Shown here one piece after another: positions 33,217 through 41,967 of a stretch of DNA of 64,000 bases. The translations under genes and the position numbers were made by a program. This stretch comes from Solirubrobacter deserti. Its GTDB lineage: Bacteria > Actinomycetota > Thermoleophilia > Solirubrobacterales > Solirubrobacteraceae. The notes beneath the pieces are model-generated. The model saw only the letters and a program-made list of their open reading frames with translations, did no database searches and was not told the origin of the DNA. The DNA is taken from positions 59,097 through 123,096 of the forward strand of contig NZ_JAPCID010000019.1 of the NCBI RefSeq assembly GCF_027587175.1, in the 5' to 3' direction. Numbering within the stretch: the first letter of the stretch is position 1; every line of letters starts with the position of its first letter.

Positions 33217-35868
33217 ATGTGTCTGGGGGGTCGCGTGCCTAGCGAGGCCTTCGTCGGGCGCACGACGGAGCTCGGCGACCTGGGCGCCGCGCTGGCGAGG
33301 TCCCGGGCTGGGAGCCCCCAGGTCGTGCTCGTCGCCGGAGCCGCCGGCATGGGAAAGACGGCGCTGCTGGACCGCTTTCTGCGGGACGCCGGCGACGCGA
33401 TCCTGGTCCGCGCGGAGGGCGTCGAGTCCGAGGTGGAGCTCGAGTTCGGGATCGTCGACCAGCTGCTGCAGCGAGGCGTGGGCGGCGACCACCTCGAGGC
33501 CGGGCGCGAGTTGCTGGACCGGCTCGACCAGCTCGAGTCCGAGGCGCCGGTGATCCTCGCCGTCGAGGACGCGCACTGGGTGGACGCCGGCTCGCTGCGC
33601 GCGATCCTGTTCGCCGTCCGCCGACTGGTCGCCGAGCGCGTGCTCACCGTGCTGACCGTCCGCGCCGACGAGCTGGACCGGCTGCCACCGGCGCTGCGGG
33701 CGCTGGCCACCGGTGCGCGCGGATCCGTCGTGACCGTCGAGGCGCTGAGCGAGGCGGAGGTCGAGGCGCTGGCGGCGGCGAGCGGCATCACGCTCTCGCG
33801 CCGCGTGGCGCGGGCGCTGCAAACGCACACCGCGGGCAGCCCGCTGTACCTGAAGGCGCTGCTGGACGAGCAGCCGGCGGAGCGCTGGAGCGTGGACGAC
33901 GGCACCTGGCCCGCCCCGCGCTCGTACGCCGCGCTCGTGCATCGGCGCGTCGCCGCCGCGCCCGCGCCGGGGCGCCGGCTGCTCGAGGCGCTGGCCGTCG
34001 CCGGCCCCGTACACGCGGCCGCGATCGCCGGCGTGGACGCGCTGGAGGCCGCGGACGCCGCGCTCGCCACCGGCCTGGTCACGTTCGCCGACCGCACGTT
34101 GCGCTTCGGCCATCCGCTCAGCCGCGCCGCGGTCTACCACGGCCTCGGCGTCGCGGAGCGCGCGCGGCTGCACGCGCGCGCGGCGGAGCTGGCGGACTCG
34201 CCCGCGATCGCGCTGCGCCACCGCGTGGCCGCGGCCGTCGGCACCGACGACGTGCTCGCCGAGGAGCTGGAGCGCTCGGCGGCGGAGGCGCGGGCGCGCG
34301 GCTCGTGGCCCGCGGTCGCGACCGCGCTCCACACGGCCAGCCGCTTGAGCGCGGACGCGGCCGCGCGCGAGCGGCGGCTGCTGGAGGCGACCGAGGCCAC
34401 CCTCTACGGCTCCGACCGGCTGCGCGCGCGGCGGCTCCTCCCCCAGGTCGAGGCGCTGGAGCCGAGCGCGCTGCGCGACGGCGTGCTCGCGTTCGTGGCG
34501 ATCGCGCTCGGGCAGGGCGACCAGGCCGAGGCGCTGCTCGCGAGCGCGTGGGCGCAGTGCGACACCGAGCGCGACCCCGTCCTCGCCGCCAAGCTCGCCG
34601 AGCGCCGCGCGTACCTGGCGGTACTGCGCATGCGTGGGCACGAGATCGTCGAGTGGGGCCGGCGCGCGCTCGCGCACGCGCCCGACAACGACGTCACGGT
34701 GCCGCTGGCGACCTGGAGCCTCGTACTCGGGCTCGACCTGACGGGGCGCGGCGAGGAGGCGTGGGCGGTCGTCGAAGCCAGCATCGCCCGCCTCGGGGCG
34801 CGGCTGGCCGGGGGCGGCTACCCGCTCGCGGACGTCACGGGCAGCCTGCTGCTCGCGTCCGACCGCGCCGCCGAGGCGCGCGAGCACCTCGCGGTCGCCG
34901 CGCCGCCGATGGTCCGGCACGGTCTGCTGACGCCCGGCGCGCTCACCTACGCCCGGCTCGCCCGCGCCCAGTTCCTGCTCGGCGAGTGGGACGAGGCCGT
35001 CGTCAACGCGGAGCTCGCGGTCGCGGTCGCCAACGAGGCGATGGACCCGGCGTCACAGGTGCACGCGCTGCAGGTCGCGATGCTCGTGCCCGCCGCGCGC
35101 GGTCAGCGGGACGAGGTGGAGGGGCACATGGCCGCGCTCGAGCAGGTCGAAGCGGTGTTCGAGAGCCACGTCGCCGCGCGGCGGATCGGGCTCGCCTACG
35201 GCGCCGCGGAGCCGGCGCGCGTGCTCGCTGAGCTCGAGCCGCTCGTGACCGCTCCGGGCTCCGGTGACGCCGACGACCCCGGCTACTTCCGCTGGCACGA
35301 CGTGTACGTGGAGGCGCTGCTGGACACGGGCGCGCTCGACGCCGCCGCGGACTTCCTCGCAGTCTGGGAGCCGTCCGTCACCCGCGCGGGGATGCGCGCG
35401 AACCTCGCCCGGGCGCGCGGGCGGCTCGCGTGGCTGCGGCGCGACCGCGACGGCGCCCTGCGCGCGCTGGCGCAGGCGCAGGCGGTGATCGCTCCGCTCG
35501 AGTACCCGTATGAGCAGGCGCGGATCGCGCTCGAGCACGGCAAGGTGCTGCGCCGCGACGGGCAGCGGCGCGCGGCGACGGCGCAGCTGCTTGCGGCCAA
35601 GGCCGCGTTCGAGGCGCTCGGCGCCGCGCCGTGGATCGCCCAGTGCAACGTGGAGCTCGAGGCCTGCGGCGTGGCGCTCTCCCCCGACGGCCGGCGCGGC
35701 TCTCGCGACGAGCTCACCCCGCGCGAGCGCGCCGTCGAGCGCCTGGCGGCCGCGGGCCGGACGAACCGCGAGATCGCGGCCGAGCTGATGCTCAGCGTCA
35801 AGACGGTCGAGAACCACCTCACGCACGTGTTCGCCAAGCGCGGCGTGCGCTCACGCGCGGAGCTCTAG
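33217..35868 (+). CDS. Large AAA-ATPase / LuxR-type transcriptional regulator
   Basis: 883 aa. N-terminal STAND-type ATPase with Walker A GAAGMGKT (41-48) and Walker B-like VILAVEDAHWVD near 115; a long helical TPR-like middle (about 300-800); C-terminal LuxR HTH (LTPRERAVERLAAAGRTNREIAAELMLSVKTVENHLTHVF). Signal-responsive transcription factor of the LAL type; the ligand and targets are unknown. ATG 33217 has GAAGGG 2 nt upstream; GTG 33235 is an equally possible start. It overlaps the convergent MFS gene by 18 bp. Confidence 0.88.
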   Translation: MCLGGRVPSEAFVGRTTELGDLGAALARSRAGSPQVVLVAGAAGMGKTALLDRFLRDAGDAILVRAEGVESEVELEFGIVDQLLQRGVGGDHLEAGRELLDRLDQLESEAPVILAVEDAHWVDAGSLRAILFAVRRLVAERVLTVLTVRADELDRLPPALRALATGARGSVVTVEALSEAEVEALAAASGITLSRRVARALQTHTAGSPLYLKALLDEQPAERWSVDDGTWPAPRSYAALVHRRVAAAPAPGRRLLEALAVAGPVHAAAIAGVDALEAADAALATGLVTFADRTLRFGHPLSRAAVYHGLGVAERARLHARAAELADSPAIALRHRVAAAVGTDDVLAEELERSAAEARARGSWPAVATALHTASRLSADAAARERRLLEATEATLYGSDRLRARRLLPQVEALEPSALRDGVLAFVAIALGQGDQAEALLASAWAQCDTERDPVLAAKLAERRAYLAVLRMRGHEIVEWGRRALAHAPDNDVTVPLATWSLVLGLDLTGRGEEAWAVVEASIARLGARLAGGGYPLADVTGSLLLASDRAAEAREHLAVAAPPMVRHGLLTPGALTYARLARAQFLLGEWDEAVVNAELAVAVANEAMDPASQVHALQVAMLVPAARGQRDEVEGHMAALEQVEAVFESHVAARRIGLAYGAAEPARVLAELEPLVTAPGSGDADDPGYFRWHDVYVEALLDTGALDAAADFLAVWEPSVTRAGMRANLARARGRLAWLRRDRDGALRALAQAQAVIAPLEYPYEQARIALEHGKVLRRDGQRRAATAQLLAAKAAFEALGAAPWIAQCNVELEACGVALSPDGRRGSRDELTPRERAVERLAAAGRTNREIAAELMLSVKTVENHLTHVFAKRGVRSRAEL

Positions 35869-37038
35869 GACGCGCGTGATGGCGAGCGCGGACAGGACCG
35901 CGCACGCCGCGGCGGCGGCGAACAGCGCCGGGTAGCCGCTCACGAGCGCGACCGACGCGACCGCCGGCGCAAGCACCTGCGGGAGCCCGTTCGCGAGCTT
36001 GAAGACGCCGAGGTCGCGCGCCGCGTCCTGCTCGCGCGAGCGCAGCAGGTCGGTGATCAGCGCGAGATCGACGGCCGCGTAGGCGCCGAGCGCGAGCCCG
36101 GTGATGCTGACCGCGAGCACGAAGGCCGGGAACGAGTCCGCCGTCACCAGCACGCACGCGCCGAGTGCGAACGTGAGCCCGGCGGCGAGCAGGAACGGCT
36201 TGCGGCGGCCCAGCCGGTCCGAAGCGCGGCCGGTGACCAGGCTGGCGGCGATCACGAACGTCGTGTTGAGCAGCGTCGCGATCGCCATCAGCTGCGGCAC
36301 GTCGTCGGGCGAGCGGCCGAGATCCTCGATCAGGAACAGCGCCTGGTAGTTGCCGATGATCACGACGCCGAAGAAGAACGCGAGCCGGCTCAGCCACGCC
36401 CAGACCAGCGCCGGCGTGGGACGCACTCGCGCGGTGCCGGCGGCCGCCGGGGCGGCGGGCACCGCGGACGGCAGGGTGGACGCGAACAGCGCGACCGCGA
36501 CGACGGCGGCAAGGGGCGGGGGGAGGGACAGCAGCCGGGGCGAGTCGCCGAGCGCGTCGAGCAGCCAGGTGCCGAGCACCGCGCCGATCGGCGGGCCGAC
36601 GCCCAGCAGCCCGGACACGACGCCGCGCCGCGCGGGCGCGACGGCGTCCACGAGCACCGCCATCAACGAGACGATCACCGTGTTGCACCCGATCTGCGTC
36701 AGGCACCAGCCCGCGAGCAGCGGCGCGATCGAGCGCGCCTCGCCCATCGTCAGCGCGCCCGCCAGCGCGACGAGCGCGCCGCCGAGCAGCCACGGGCGGC
36801 GGGTCCCGCGGGTGCGGTAGGTGCGGTCGCTGAGCCAGCCGAACACCGGGCTCGCGAGCGCGACCAGCCCGCCGACGCCGAGGATCAGCGAGAGCGCCTG
36901 CGAGGTGTCCTCCGGCTCCAGCGCCTCCACCCGGATCGGCAACGAGACGAGCACCGGGGCCAGCGCCGCCGCCCAGATCGCGGCGTGCGCAAGCACGTAG
37001 AGCGCGGTGCGGCCGCCGGCCAGCGCGGGCTGGTTCAC
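35851..37038 (-). CDS. MFS transporter, probable TetR-controlled exporter
   Basis: 395 aa, 12 predicted TM helices. Motif A-like loops FGWLSDRTYRTRGTRRPWLL (first half, resembling the sugar/glycoside-cation symporter-like group) and VTGRASDRLGRRKPFLL (second half). TAGCCT (37050-37045) ends 6 nt before the GTG start. It is divergent from a TetR gene across 152 bp that include a perfect palindrome, so it is probably induced when the TetR ligand, perhaps the transported compound, is present. Confidence 0.86.
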   Translation of the reverse strand: MNQPALAGGRTALYVLAHAAIWAAALAPVLVSLPIRVEALEPEDTSQALSLILGVGGLVALASPVFGWLSDRTYRTRGTRRPWLLGGALVALAGALTMGEARSIAPLLAGWCLTQIGCNTVIVSLMAVLVDAVAPARRGVVSGLLGVGPPIGAVLGTWLLDALGDSPRLLSLPPPLAAVVAVALFASTLPSAVPAAPAAAGTARVRPTPALVWAWLSRLAFFFGVVIIGNYQALFLIEDLGRSPDDVPQLMAIATLLNTTFVIAASLVTGRASDRLGRRKPFLLAAGLTFALGACVLVTADSFPAFVLAVSITGLALGAYAAVDLALITDLLRSREQDAARDLGVFKLANGLPQVLAPAVASVALVSGYPALFAAAAACAVLSALAITRVLELRA

Positions 37039-37160
37039 GCGCGCAGGCTACGCGAGCCGCGGTAATTGGGACTCGATGTGCAGGCGCATCGCGAGTCATG
37101 CGCGGCGGGCGGCGCGCGCGTGCAGCGCGTCGCAGACGTCGTGGCCGGGCGGCGCGGTAC

Positions 37161-37190
37161 GTCCGTACCGTATGGTGATACGGTACGGAC
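37161..37190. promoter_or_regulatory. Perfect 13-4-13 palindrome, TetR operator
   Basis: GTCCGTACCGTAT - GGTG - ATACGGTACGGAC, ending at the base before the TetR start codon and including its -10 box (TACGGT, 37179-37184). Binding would block transcription of tetR directly and may reach the divergent MFS promoter. Confidence 0.85.
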
Positions 37191-37808
37191 GTGCCCGCCG
37201 ACCATCGCCCCCGCCGCGCCGGCGGCGCCCGCCGCACGCTCGTGCTCGACCACGTGGTCGCGGTGCTGGCCGATCGCGGCTACGCGGGCACGCGGTTCGT
37301 CGACGTGTCCGAGGCGTCGGGCGTGGCCGTCAGCACGCTGCAGCACTACTTCGGCTCGCGCGAGGACATGTTGATCGAGGCGCTGCGGCAGGCCACGTCG
37401 GTCGCCGTGACGGCGATGGAGGAGCTCGCGGCGCCGTTCGACGATCCGTGGGAGCAGCTGGTCGCAATGGTCGATCGGGGCCTGTCCACGGACGTCGCGA
37501 CGTGGCGGATGCTGATGGAGTTCTGGACCGCCGCGGCCCACGACGCCGAGTTGCGCGATCACGCCGCCGCGCTCGCCGAGCAGTACCGCGAGCCGTTCCT
37601 GGACGCGGTTCGGCGAGGCGTCGAGAGCGGCGCGTTCACCCCGCGCTTCGACATCGCGGCGATCGTCGAGGTCGCCGTGGCGCACATCGTCGGCCTGCTC
37701 TACCCGGTCGTCCTCGGCCACCTGAAGCCCGAGGACACCGACTACCGCGAGATCGTCCTCGCCCAGCTCGCGTTCGCGCTCGCCGCCGCTCCCCACAACG
37801 AAAGGTGA
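37191..37808 (+). CDS. TetR family transcriptional regulator
   Basis: 205 aa. HTH about 15-60 (YAGTRFVDVSEASGVAVSTLQHYFGSREDMLIEAL). C-terminal helical ligand domain resembles BetI/TetR_C-type domains (FWTAAAHDAELRDHAAALAEQYREPF). GTG start immediately follows the palindrome; leaderless. Expected to autorepress and to control the divergent MFS gene and perhaps the RidA gene 5 nt downstream. Confidence 0.9.
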   Translation: MPADHRPRRAGGARRTLVLDHVVAVLADRGYAGTRFVDVSEASGVAVSTLQHYFGSREDMLIEALRQATSVAVTAMEELAAPFDDPWEQLVAMVDRGLSTDVATWRMLMEFWTAAAHDAELRDHAAALAEQYREPFLDAVRRGVESGAFTPRFDIAAIVEVAVAHIVGLLYPVVLGHLKPEDTDYREIVLAQLAFALAAAPHNER

Positions 37809-37813
37809 CCCGC

Positions 37814-38224
37814 ATGTCCCACACGATCGTCAATCCCGAGGGGCTGCACGACCCGGTCCCGTTCGGCTACAGCCACACCGCCACGATCCCCGCGGGATCG
37901 GAGCTGGTGTTCGTCGCCGGCCAGTACGGATCCGACGCGCAGGGCGCCGTCGTCTCCCCCGACTTCGCGCCGCAGGTGCAGCAGGCCTTCGCCAATGTCG
38001 GCACCGCGCTCGCCGCCCACGGGCTCGACCTCGGGAACGTCATCCAGCTCCGGACCTACGTCGTCGAGCCCGACTTCGAGAAGCTGGGCATCATCGGCGC
38101 CGCCGTGCGCGACGGTTGCGGCGACACGCCGCCTCCCCAGACCGTGATCGGCGTCGCGGGCCTGGCCATGCCGGACATCCTGTTCGAGGTGGAAGCCGTC
38201 GCCGCCCGGCCCGTGCCGGCCTGA
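37814..38224 (+). CDS. RidA family protein (Arg-less subgroup)
   Basis: 136 aa, ATG after AAAGGTGA, 5 nt after tetR, so in the same operon. The chorismate-mutase-like RidA fold is clear (VFVAGQYGSDAQG, QQAFANVGTALAAHGLDLGNVIQLRTYVV, FEVEAVAA). The Arg that defines the imine deaminase (RidA Arg105, in ARS) is replaced by Gln (PPPQTVIGV), so classical 2-aminoacrylate deaminase activity is unlikely. Role probably in the pathway governed by TetR. Confidence 0.85.
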   Translation: MSHTIVNPEGLHDPVPFGYSHTATIPAGSELVFVAGQYGSDAQGAVVSPDFAPQVQQAFANVGTALAAHGLDLGNVIQLRTYVVEPDFEKLGIIGAAVRDGCGDTPPPQTVIGVAGLAMPDILFEVEAVAARPVPA

Positions 38225-38225
38225 G

Positions 38226-38828
38226 TCACCGCAGGCGGCGGGCGCGCAACACGTCGTCGTGCGTGAAGGCCGAGCCGTGCGGCGCGCCGCCGGGCCGCGG
38301 GCGCGTCTCGGCCACCTCGATCTCCCAGCGGTCGTCGAGGAACGCGCTGACGTCCTTGGGCAGCACGTAACCGTCGGGGTCGAACCCGCGCGCGAGCGCG
38401 GCTTCGCGCTCCAGCGGCGCGTGACCCACGTAGAGCAGCGTCCCGCCCGGCGTCACTGCGGCGGCGAGCGCTCGTAGGACGGTCCGGTCCGGCGTCTTCT
38501 CGAGCGCGGGATAGTGCGTGGTCACGAGGTCGAACGGGTCCAGCTCGGTCGTCGCGAAGTCCCCGACCAACCAGCGCACGTCCACGCCCGCTGCCCGTGC
38601 CGCGCCTTCGGCCCGCTGGACGGCGACCGCGGACACGTCGAGGCCCGTCACGTCCCAGCCGGCGCGCGCGAGCCAGATCGCGTCCGCGCCCTCGCCGCAG
38701 CCGATGTCGAGCGCCGTGCCGGGCGCCAGGTCCGCGACCTCGACGGCGAGCGTCCCGTTGACGTTGCCGCTGAACATGCCCTCCGGCGCGGCGAAATAGC
38801 GCGCGTCCCATTCGGCGTCCGTGCTCAT
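38226..38828 (-). CDS. Class I SAM-dependent methyltransferase
   Basis: 200 aa from ATG 38828. N-terminal AEWDARYFAAPEGMFSGNVNGTL is typical of the small TehB/TPMT-like group; motif I ALDIGCGEGADAIWLA, acidic loop GLDVSAV and motif IV DPFDLVTTHYPAL follow. Substrate unknown (thiol, halide or oxyanion detoxification is common in the group). Stop is 1 bp from the convergent RidA stop. Confidence 0.85.
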   Translation of the reverse strand: MSTDAEWDARYFAAPEGMFSGNVNGTLAVEVADLAPGTALDIGCGEGADAIWLARAGWDVTGLDVSAVAVQRAEGAARAAGVDVRWLVGDFATTELDPFDLVTTHYPALEKTPDRTVLRALAAAVTPGGTLLYVGHAPLEREAALARGFDPDGYVLPKDVSAFLDDRWEIEVAETRPRPGGAPHGSAFTHDDVLRARRLR

Positions 38829-38916
38829 GGGAGACACGGTGGCGTGCGCGCGGTTCGCCGACAAGGGGCGCGTGCCGACCTGGCAAAGCCGGTGCGGCGC
38901 TTCGCACTGCGACGAG

Positions 38917-39267
38917 CTACTCGCGCTGACGGCTCAGGTACAGCGCCCAGTAGGCGAGCATCGCCAAGACGTGCAGGACCACCAGCGCCACCGACCAGGC
39001 GATGCGCCCGGCGTCACCCAGGCGCGGGTTCGAGAAGACGTCCCACACGAACAGCCCGATGGTCCCCCACACGGCGACGATCACCGCGAGCGTGATCCCG
39101 AAGCTGGCGAGTCCTTCCGGGTCGATGAACGCGGGGCGCGGCAGCCCGAACGCCCGGACCCACAGGAGCATGTACGCCAGCGCCCCCAGCGCGACCGCGA
39201 GCGTCAGCACGCGCGCCACCAGCGGCCAGTGGCCCGGCGACCGGCTCGGCCTTCGCGCAGGAGCCAT
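38917..39267 (-). CDS. Small membrane protein, unknown function
   Basis: 116 aa from ATG 39267 (GTG 39279 also in frame). Three TM helices: about 15-33 (VARVLTLAVALGALAYMLLW), 47-70 (ITLAVIVAVWGTIGLFVWDVF) and 82-108 (IAWSVALVVLHVLAMLAYWALYL), C-terminus SRQRE basic. The last helix has the look of PLDc_N-type proteins, but this is weak. Stand-alone gene. Confidence 0.6.
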   Translation of the reverse strand: MAPARRPSRSPGHWPLVARVLTLAVALGALAYMLLWVRAFGLPRPAFIDPEGLASFGITLAVIVAVWGTIGLFVWDVFSNPRLGDAGRIAWSVALVVLHVLAMLAYWALYLSRQRE

Positions 39268-39322
39268 CCCGCTGTGCACGCGGGCCTGGGTACCCGCGTG
39301 CGCCGCCGCGCACTCGCTCGCT

Positions 39323-39562
39323 CTACGCGTCGGCGATGCGCGAGAACACGACCGCGCCGGTCGCCGTAGTCCAGGAACGCGCGCAGCACCCGCTCACGCT
39401 CGAAACCCGCAGCTTCGAGCAGGCGCAGCGACGGCTCGTCCCCGGGGTCCACGCGCGCGAACCCGGCCTGTGTGAGCGCCCACTCGGCCGCCACAGCAGC
39501 CCCACGGCCGCATCCTGCCCGACGCCGTCGCTCAGGTCGGGCCGTGGGTAGCCGAGCGCCAC
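39323..39562 (-). pseudogene. GNAT acetyltransferase remnant (truncated, frameshifted)
   Basis: One frame carries the GNAT core CGRGAAVAAEWALTQAGFARV then DEPSLRLLEAAGFERERVL and RAFLDYGDRRG, including the acetyl-CoA loop and the NxxS-type LLEAAGFE helix. It then loses the expected end, while a second frame supplies exactly that end (AVVFSRIADA, stop at 39323). At least one frameshift near 39360 is needed, and the N-terminal half is missing because cystathionine synthase ends 11 bp upstream. A decayed copy of a RimJ/RimL-type gene. Confidence 0.65.
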
Positions 39563-39572
39563 CGCGTCGCGA

Positions 39573-40616
39573 TCAGGCCTGAAGCGCCTGCTCGAGGTCG
39601 GCCCAGAGGTCCTCGACGTCCTCGCACCCGACGCTCATGCGGATCAGCCCGTCCGGGATGTGCTCCTGGCCCGGGTGCACGCTGCGGCGCTCCATCGTCG
39701 TCTCGACCCCGCCGAGGCTGGTCGCGTTGTAGATGATCTTGATCGCGGCGCACGCGCGGTCGACGGTCTCCGCGTCGGCGAGCTCGAAGCTCACGACCGC
39801 GCCGAAGCCCGGGTAGCGCACGCGCTGCACGGCCGGGTGGGCCTCCAGCCGCGCGACCAGCTCGACCGCGCTCGCGACCGCCGTCTTGAGCCGCACCGGC
39901 AGCGTGCGCACGCCGCGGGTGGCCAGGAACGCCTCCAGCACGCCCGGCGTGGCGCCGTAGAGGCTGCGCGCCGTGATGAGCAGGTCGCGCTGGGTCTCGT
40001 CCTTGGCCACGGCGGCGCCCATGAGCAGATCCGAGTGCCCGCCGAGGAACTTTGTCGCGGCGTGCACGACGACGTCGGCGCCGAGCTTGAGCGGCTGCTG
40101 GAGCAGCGGCGTCGCGAACGTGTTGTCGACCACCACGCGCGTCCCGTCCTTGCGCGGAGCGGCGCAGATCGCGGCCACGTCGGCCACGTCGAGCAGCGGG
40201 TTGGTCGGGGACTCCAGCCACACCATGTCCGCCTCGAGCAGCTTGGCGATCCACGTGTCGGTGTCGGGCGCGGGCACGCGCTCGACCTTCCACTGGTGAT
40301 CGCGCGCGCCCGCCTCGGCGATGCCCGCGACGCCCTGGTAGCAGTCGTCGGGGATGACGAGGTGCGCCCCGGTCGGAAGCTGGCTCAGCACGGCGTTGCA
40401 CGCCGCCATCCCGGACGAGAACGACACGGCGTGCCCGCCCTCGAGCCCGCCGAGCACCTCCTCGAACGCCTCCCAGGTGTCGGTCGCCTCCGTGCGGCTG
40501 TACAGCCGCTCGGTGCCGAGCACGAAGTTGGACGCGGGAACGAGCGGCGTGTTCAGGGGCGCGCCGGGGACGCGTTCGGGCCGGCCACCCACGATGGCCC
40601 AGGTCTCTGGCTTCAT
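39573..40616 (-). CDS. Cystathionine gamma-synthase/lyase family PLP enzyme
   Basis: 347 aa, a little shorter than the usual 380-400. GHAVSFSSGMAACNAVL binds the phosphate; TRVVVDNTFATPLLQQPL holds the PLP-ring Asp; the Schiff-base Lys is in HAATKFLGGHSDLL; SLGGVETTMERRS precedes the C-terminus. N-terminus lacks the usual tetramer-contact YSR arrangement only partly (RLYSRTEATDTW present). Trans-sulfuration or methionine gamma-lyase-type chemistry; exact substrate cannot be set. Monocistronic. Confidence 0.88.
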   Translation of the reverse strand: MKPETWAIVGGRPERVPGAPLNTPLVPASNFVLGTERLYSRTEATDTWEAFEEVLGGLEGGHAVSFSSGMAACNAVLSQLPTGAHLVIPDDCYQGVAGIAEAGARDHQWKVERVPAPDTDTWIAKLLEADMVWLESPTNPLLDVADVAAICAAPRKDGTRVVVDNTFATPLLQQPLKLGADVVVHAATKFLGGHSDLLMGAAVAKDETQRDLLITARSLYGATPGVLEAFLATRGVRTLPVRLKTAVASAVELVARLEAHPAVQRVRYPGFGAVVSFELADAETVDRACAAIKIIYNATSLGGVETTMERRSVHPGQEHIPDGLIRMSVGCEDVEDLWADLEQALQA

Positions 40617-40755
40617 AGGCCACAGAGACTGGCAGCTGGTCGATCGAGGACACTCATGCCGGAGCCCGTAGAGCCCGGGGCCGTGCGAGAGGGGCGCGAC
40701 GTGCAGGATGCTGTCGGCCGCGCTGATCGGATCGACGTCCGCGTATGCGAGGCGC

Positions 40756-41073
40756 CTAACTGGGCGAGGCCGACCCGAACCGCGCGCGCATGCCCGGGTC
40801 CACCAGCTCGACCCACTCGGGATGGCGCTGGATGTACGCCGCCGTGAACGGGCACATCGGCAGCACCGTCTTGCCGCTCGCGCGGATGTGCTCGAGCGTT
40901 CCGCGCACGAGCTCGCTGCCGAGGCCTTCGCCCTCCCGCCGCGCGTCGATCTCGGTGTGCGCGACGATCACGCTCGCCCCGGCCGGCCGGTAGTCCGACC
41001 AGCCGACCAGCTCGCCGTCGACGTGCAGCTCGTAGCGGTTGCGCTCTGGGTTGTCCTCGACCGTCCGGCTCAT
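40756..41073 (-). CDS. GNAT-type N-acetyltransferase (NATD1/YjdJ-like)
   Basis: 105 aa. NPERNRYELHVDGELVGWSDYR, VIVAHTEIDARREGEGLGSELVRGTLE (acetyl-CoA loop) and VLPMCPFTAAYIQRHPEWVELV match the small NATD1/DUF1990-type GNAT group. TACGGT (41085-41080) ends 6 nt before ATG 41073, fixing this start over the much longer open frame. Substrate unknown. Confidence 0.86.
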   Translation of the reverse strand: MSRTVEDNPERNRYELHVDGELVGWSDYRPAGASVIVAHTEIDARREGEGLGSELVRGTLEHIRASGKTVLPMCPFTAAYIQRHPEWVELVDPGMRARFGSASPS

Positions 41074-41152
41074 CGCCCAACCGTACCGTGCGGGCCGGCC
41101 CGGCCGGCCGCGTACAGCACGTGCACTCTTGCCGGAGTCGACGCTGCCTCGG

Positions 41153-41356
41153 GTGCAGCGCTCACTGCGCATCCTCGAGCTGTTTCCGCTCGCCGGCCGC
41201 GCATTGACGGGGCGGTGGACAGGCGTGAGGTTCTTGATCGGGCCGTGGCCGTGGATGATCCTTCTGTACGCGCACGACGCCGAGGACGGCGCGGTGTATG
41301 TGGTTGCCGTGCACGACGGACGCAACTCCGCGGCGGCGACCCAGGATCGCGGCTGA
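41153..41356 (+). pseudogene. RelE/ParE-type toxin remnant
   Basis: About 67 residues from GTG 41153. RILELFPLAGRALTGRWTGVR, IGPWPWMILLYAHD and VYVVAVHDGRNSAA correspond to the C-terminal half of RelE/ParE toxins (FPxxGR ... RRxxxxxYPYxIxYR ... VxxVxHxRR). The N-terminal helices are absent, since the upstream sequence is the neighbouring gene's promoter, and no antitoxin gene is adjacent. Probably a degraded or orphan toxin. Confidence 0.45.
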
Positions 41357-41413
41357 CGCCCACTGGTTGGGTCGACCGGTGATGTCCGCGACCCTGCGGG
41401 ACACTCACCGGGC

Positions 41414-41962
41414 ATGCACGATGAAGCGCAGCTCGAGAAGCTGCATCGCGAGCACGCCGGAGCGGTCCGGGCCTTCGTGCGCCGGCGCGTGGGCGACGAG
41501 GATGCCGACGATGTCGTCGCCGACGTGTTCGTCGTCGCGTGGCGCCGGCTCGGCGACGTTCCGGACGACCCGCGGACGTGGCTGCTCGGGGTCGCGCGCA
41601 AGCTGCTGGCCAACCGGTTCCGGACGGCCAAGCGGCAGCGGGCGCTGTACGAGCGGCTCGCGCGGGAAGCCGAGCGCCGACCCGCGTACGCCGACGGCCC
41701 TTCGATGGACGAGACCGGCACGCTGCTGCGCGCGCTCGCGTCGCTGCGCGCGCGGGACCGCGAGGTGCTCCTGCTGGTCACCTGGGACGGGCTCAGCCAC
41801 GCCGAGGCGGCGCAGGTGCTCGGCGTCCGCCCCGCGACGCTGACCATGCGCGTGCACCGCGCGCGCCGGCGGCTCGAGCGAGCGATCGAGCCCACCGCGC
41901 CGCCCGACGCCGCGGCGCCGACCGCCACCCCCGCGATCCAGCCCTCCAGTTCCGGAGCTTGA
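41414..41962 (+). CDS. ECF RNA polymerase sigma factor
   Basis: 182 aa. Region 2 about 10-75 (VGDEDADDVVADVFVVAWRRL, LLGVARKLLANRFRT), region 4 about 105-155 (LRARDREVLLLVTWDGLSHAEAAQVLGVRPATLTMRVHRARRRL), then a Pro/Ala-rich tail. It is followed after 5 nt by a membrane protein gene, the normal layout for an ECF factor and its regulator. Confidence 0.9.
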   Translation: MHDEAQLEKLHREHAGAVRAFVRRRVGDEDADDVVADVFVVAWRRLGDVPDDPRTWLLGVARKLLANRFRTAKRQRALYERLAREAERRPAYADGPSMDETGTLLRALASLRARDREVLLLVTWDGLSHAEAAQVLGVRPATLTMRVHRARRRLERAIEPTAPPDAAAPTATPAIQPSSSGA

Positions 41963-41967
41963 ACGAG

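Noticed and set aside
31941..34097. ROK frame extended upstream to 718 codons
   Set aside because: The extension is antisense to the AAA-LuxR gene; the HTH begins properly from ATG 33119.
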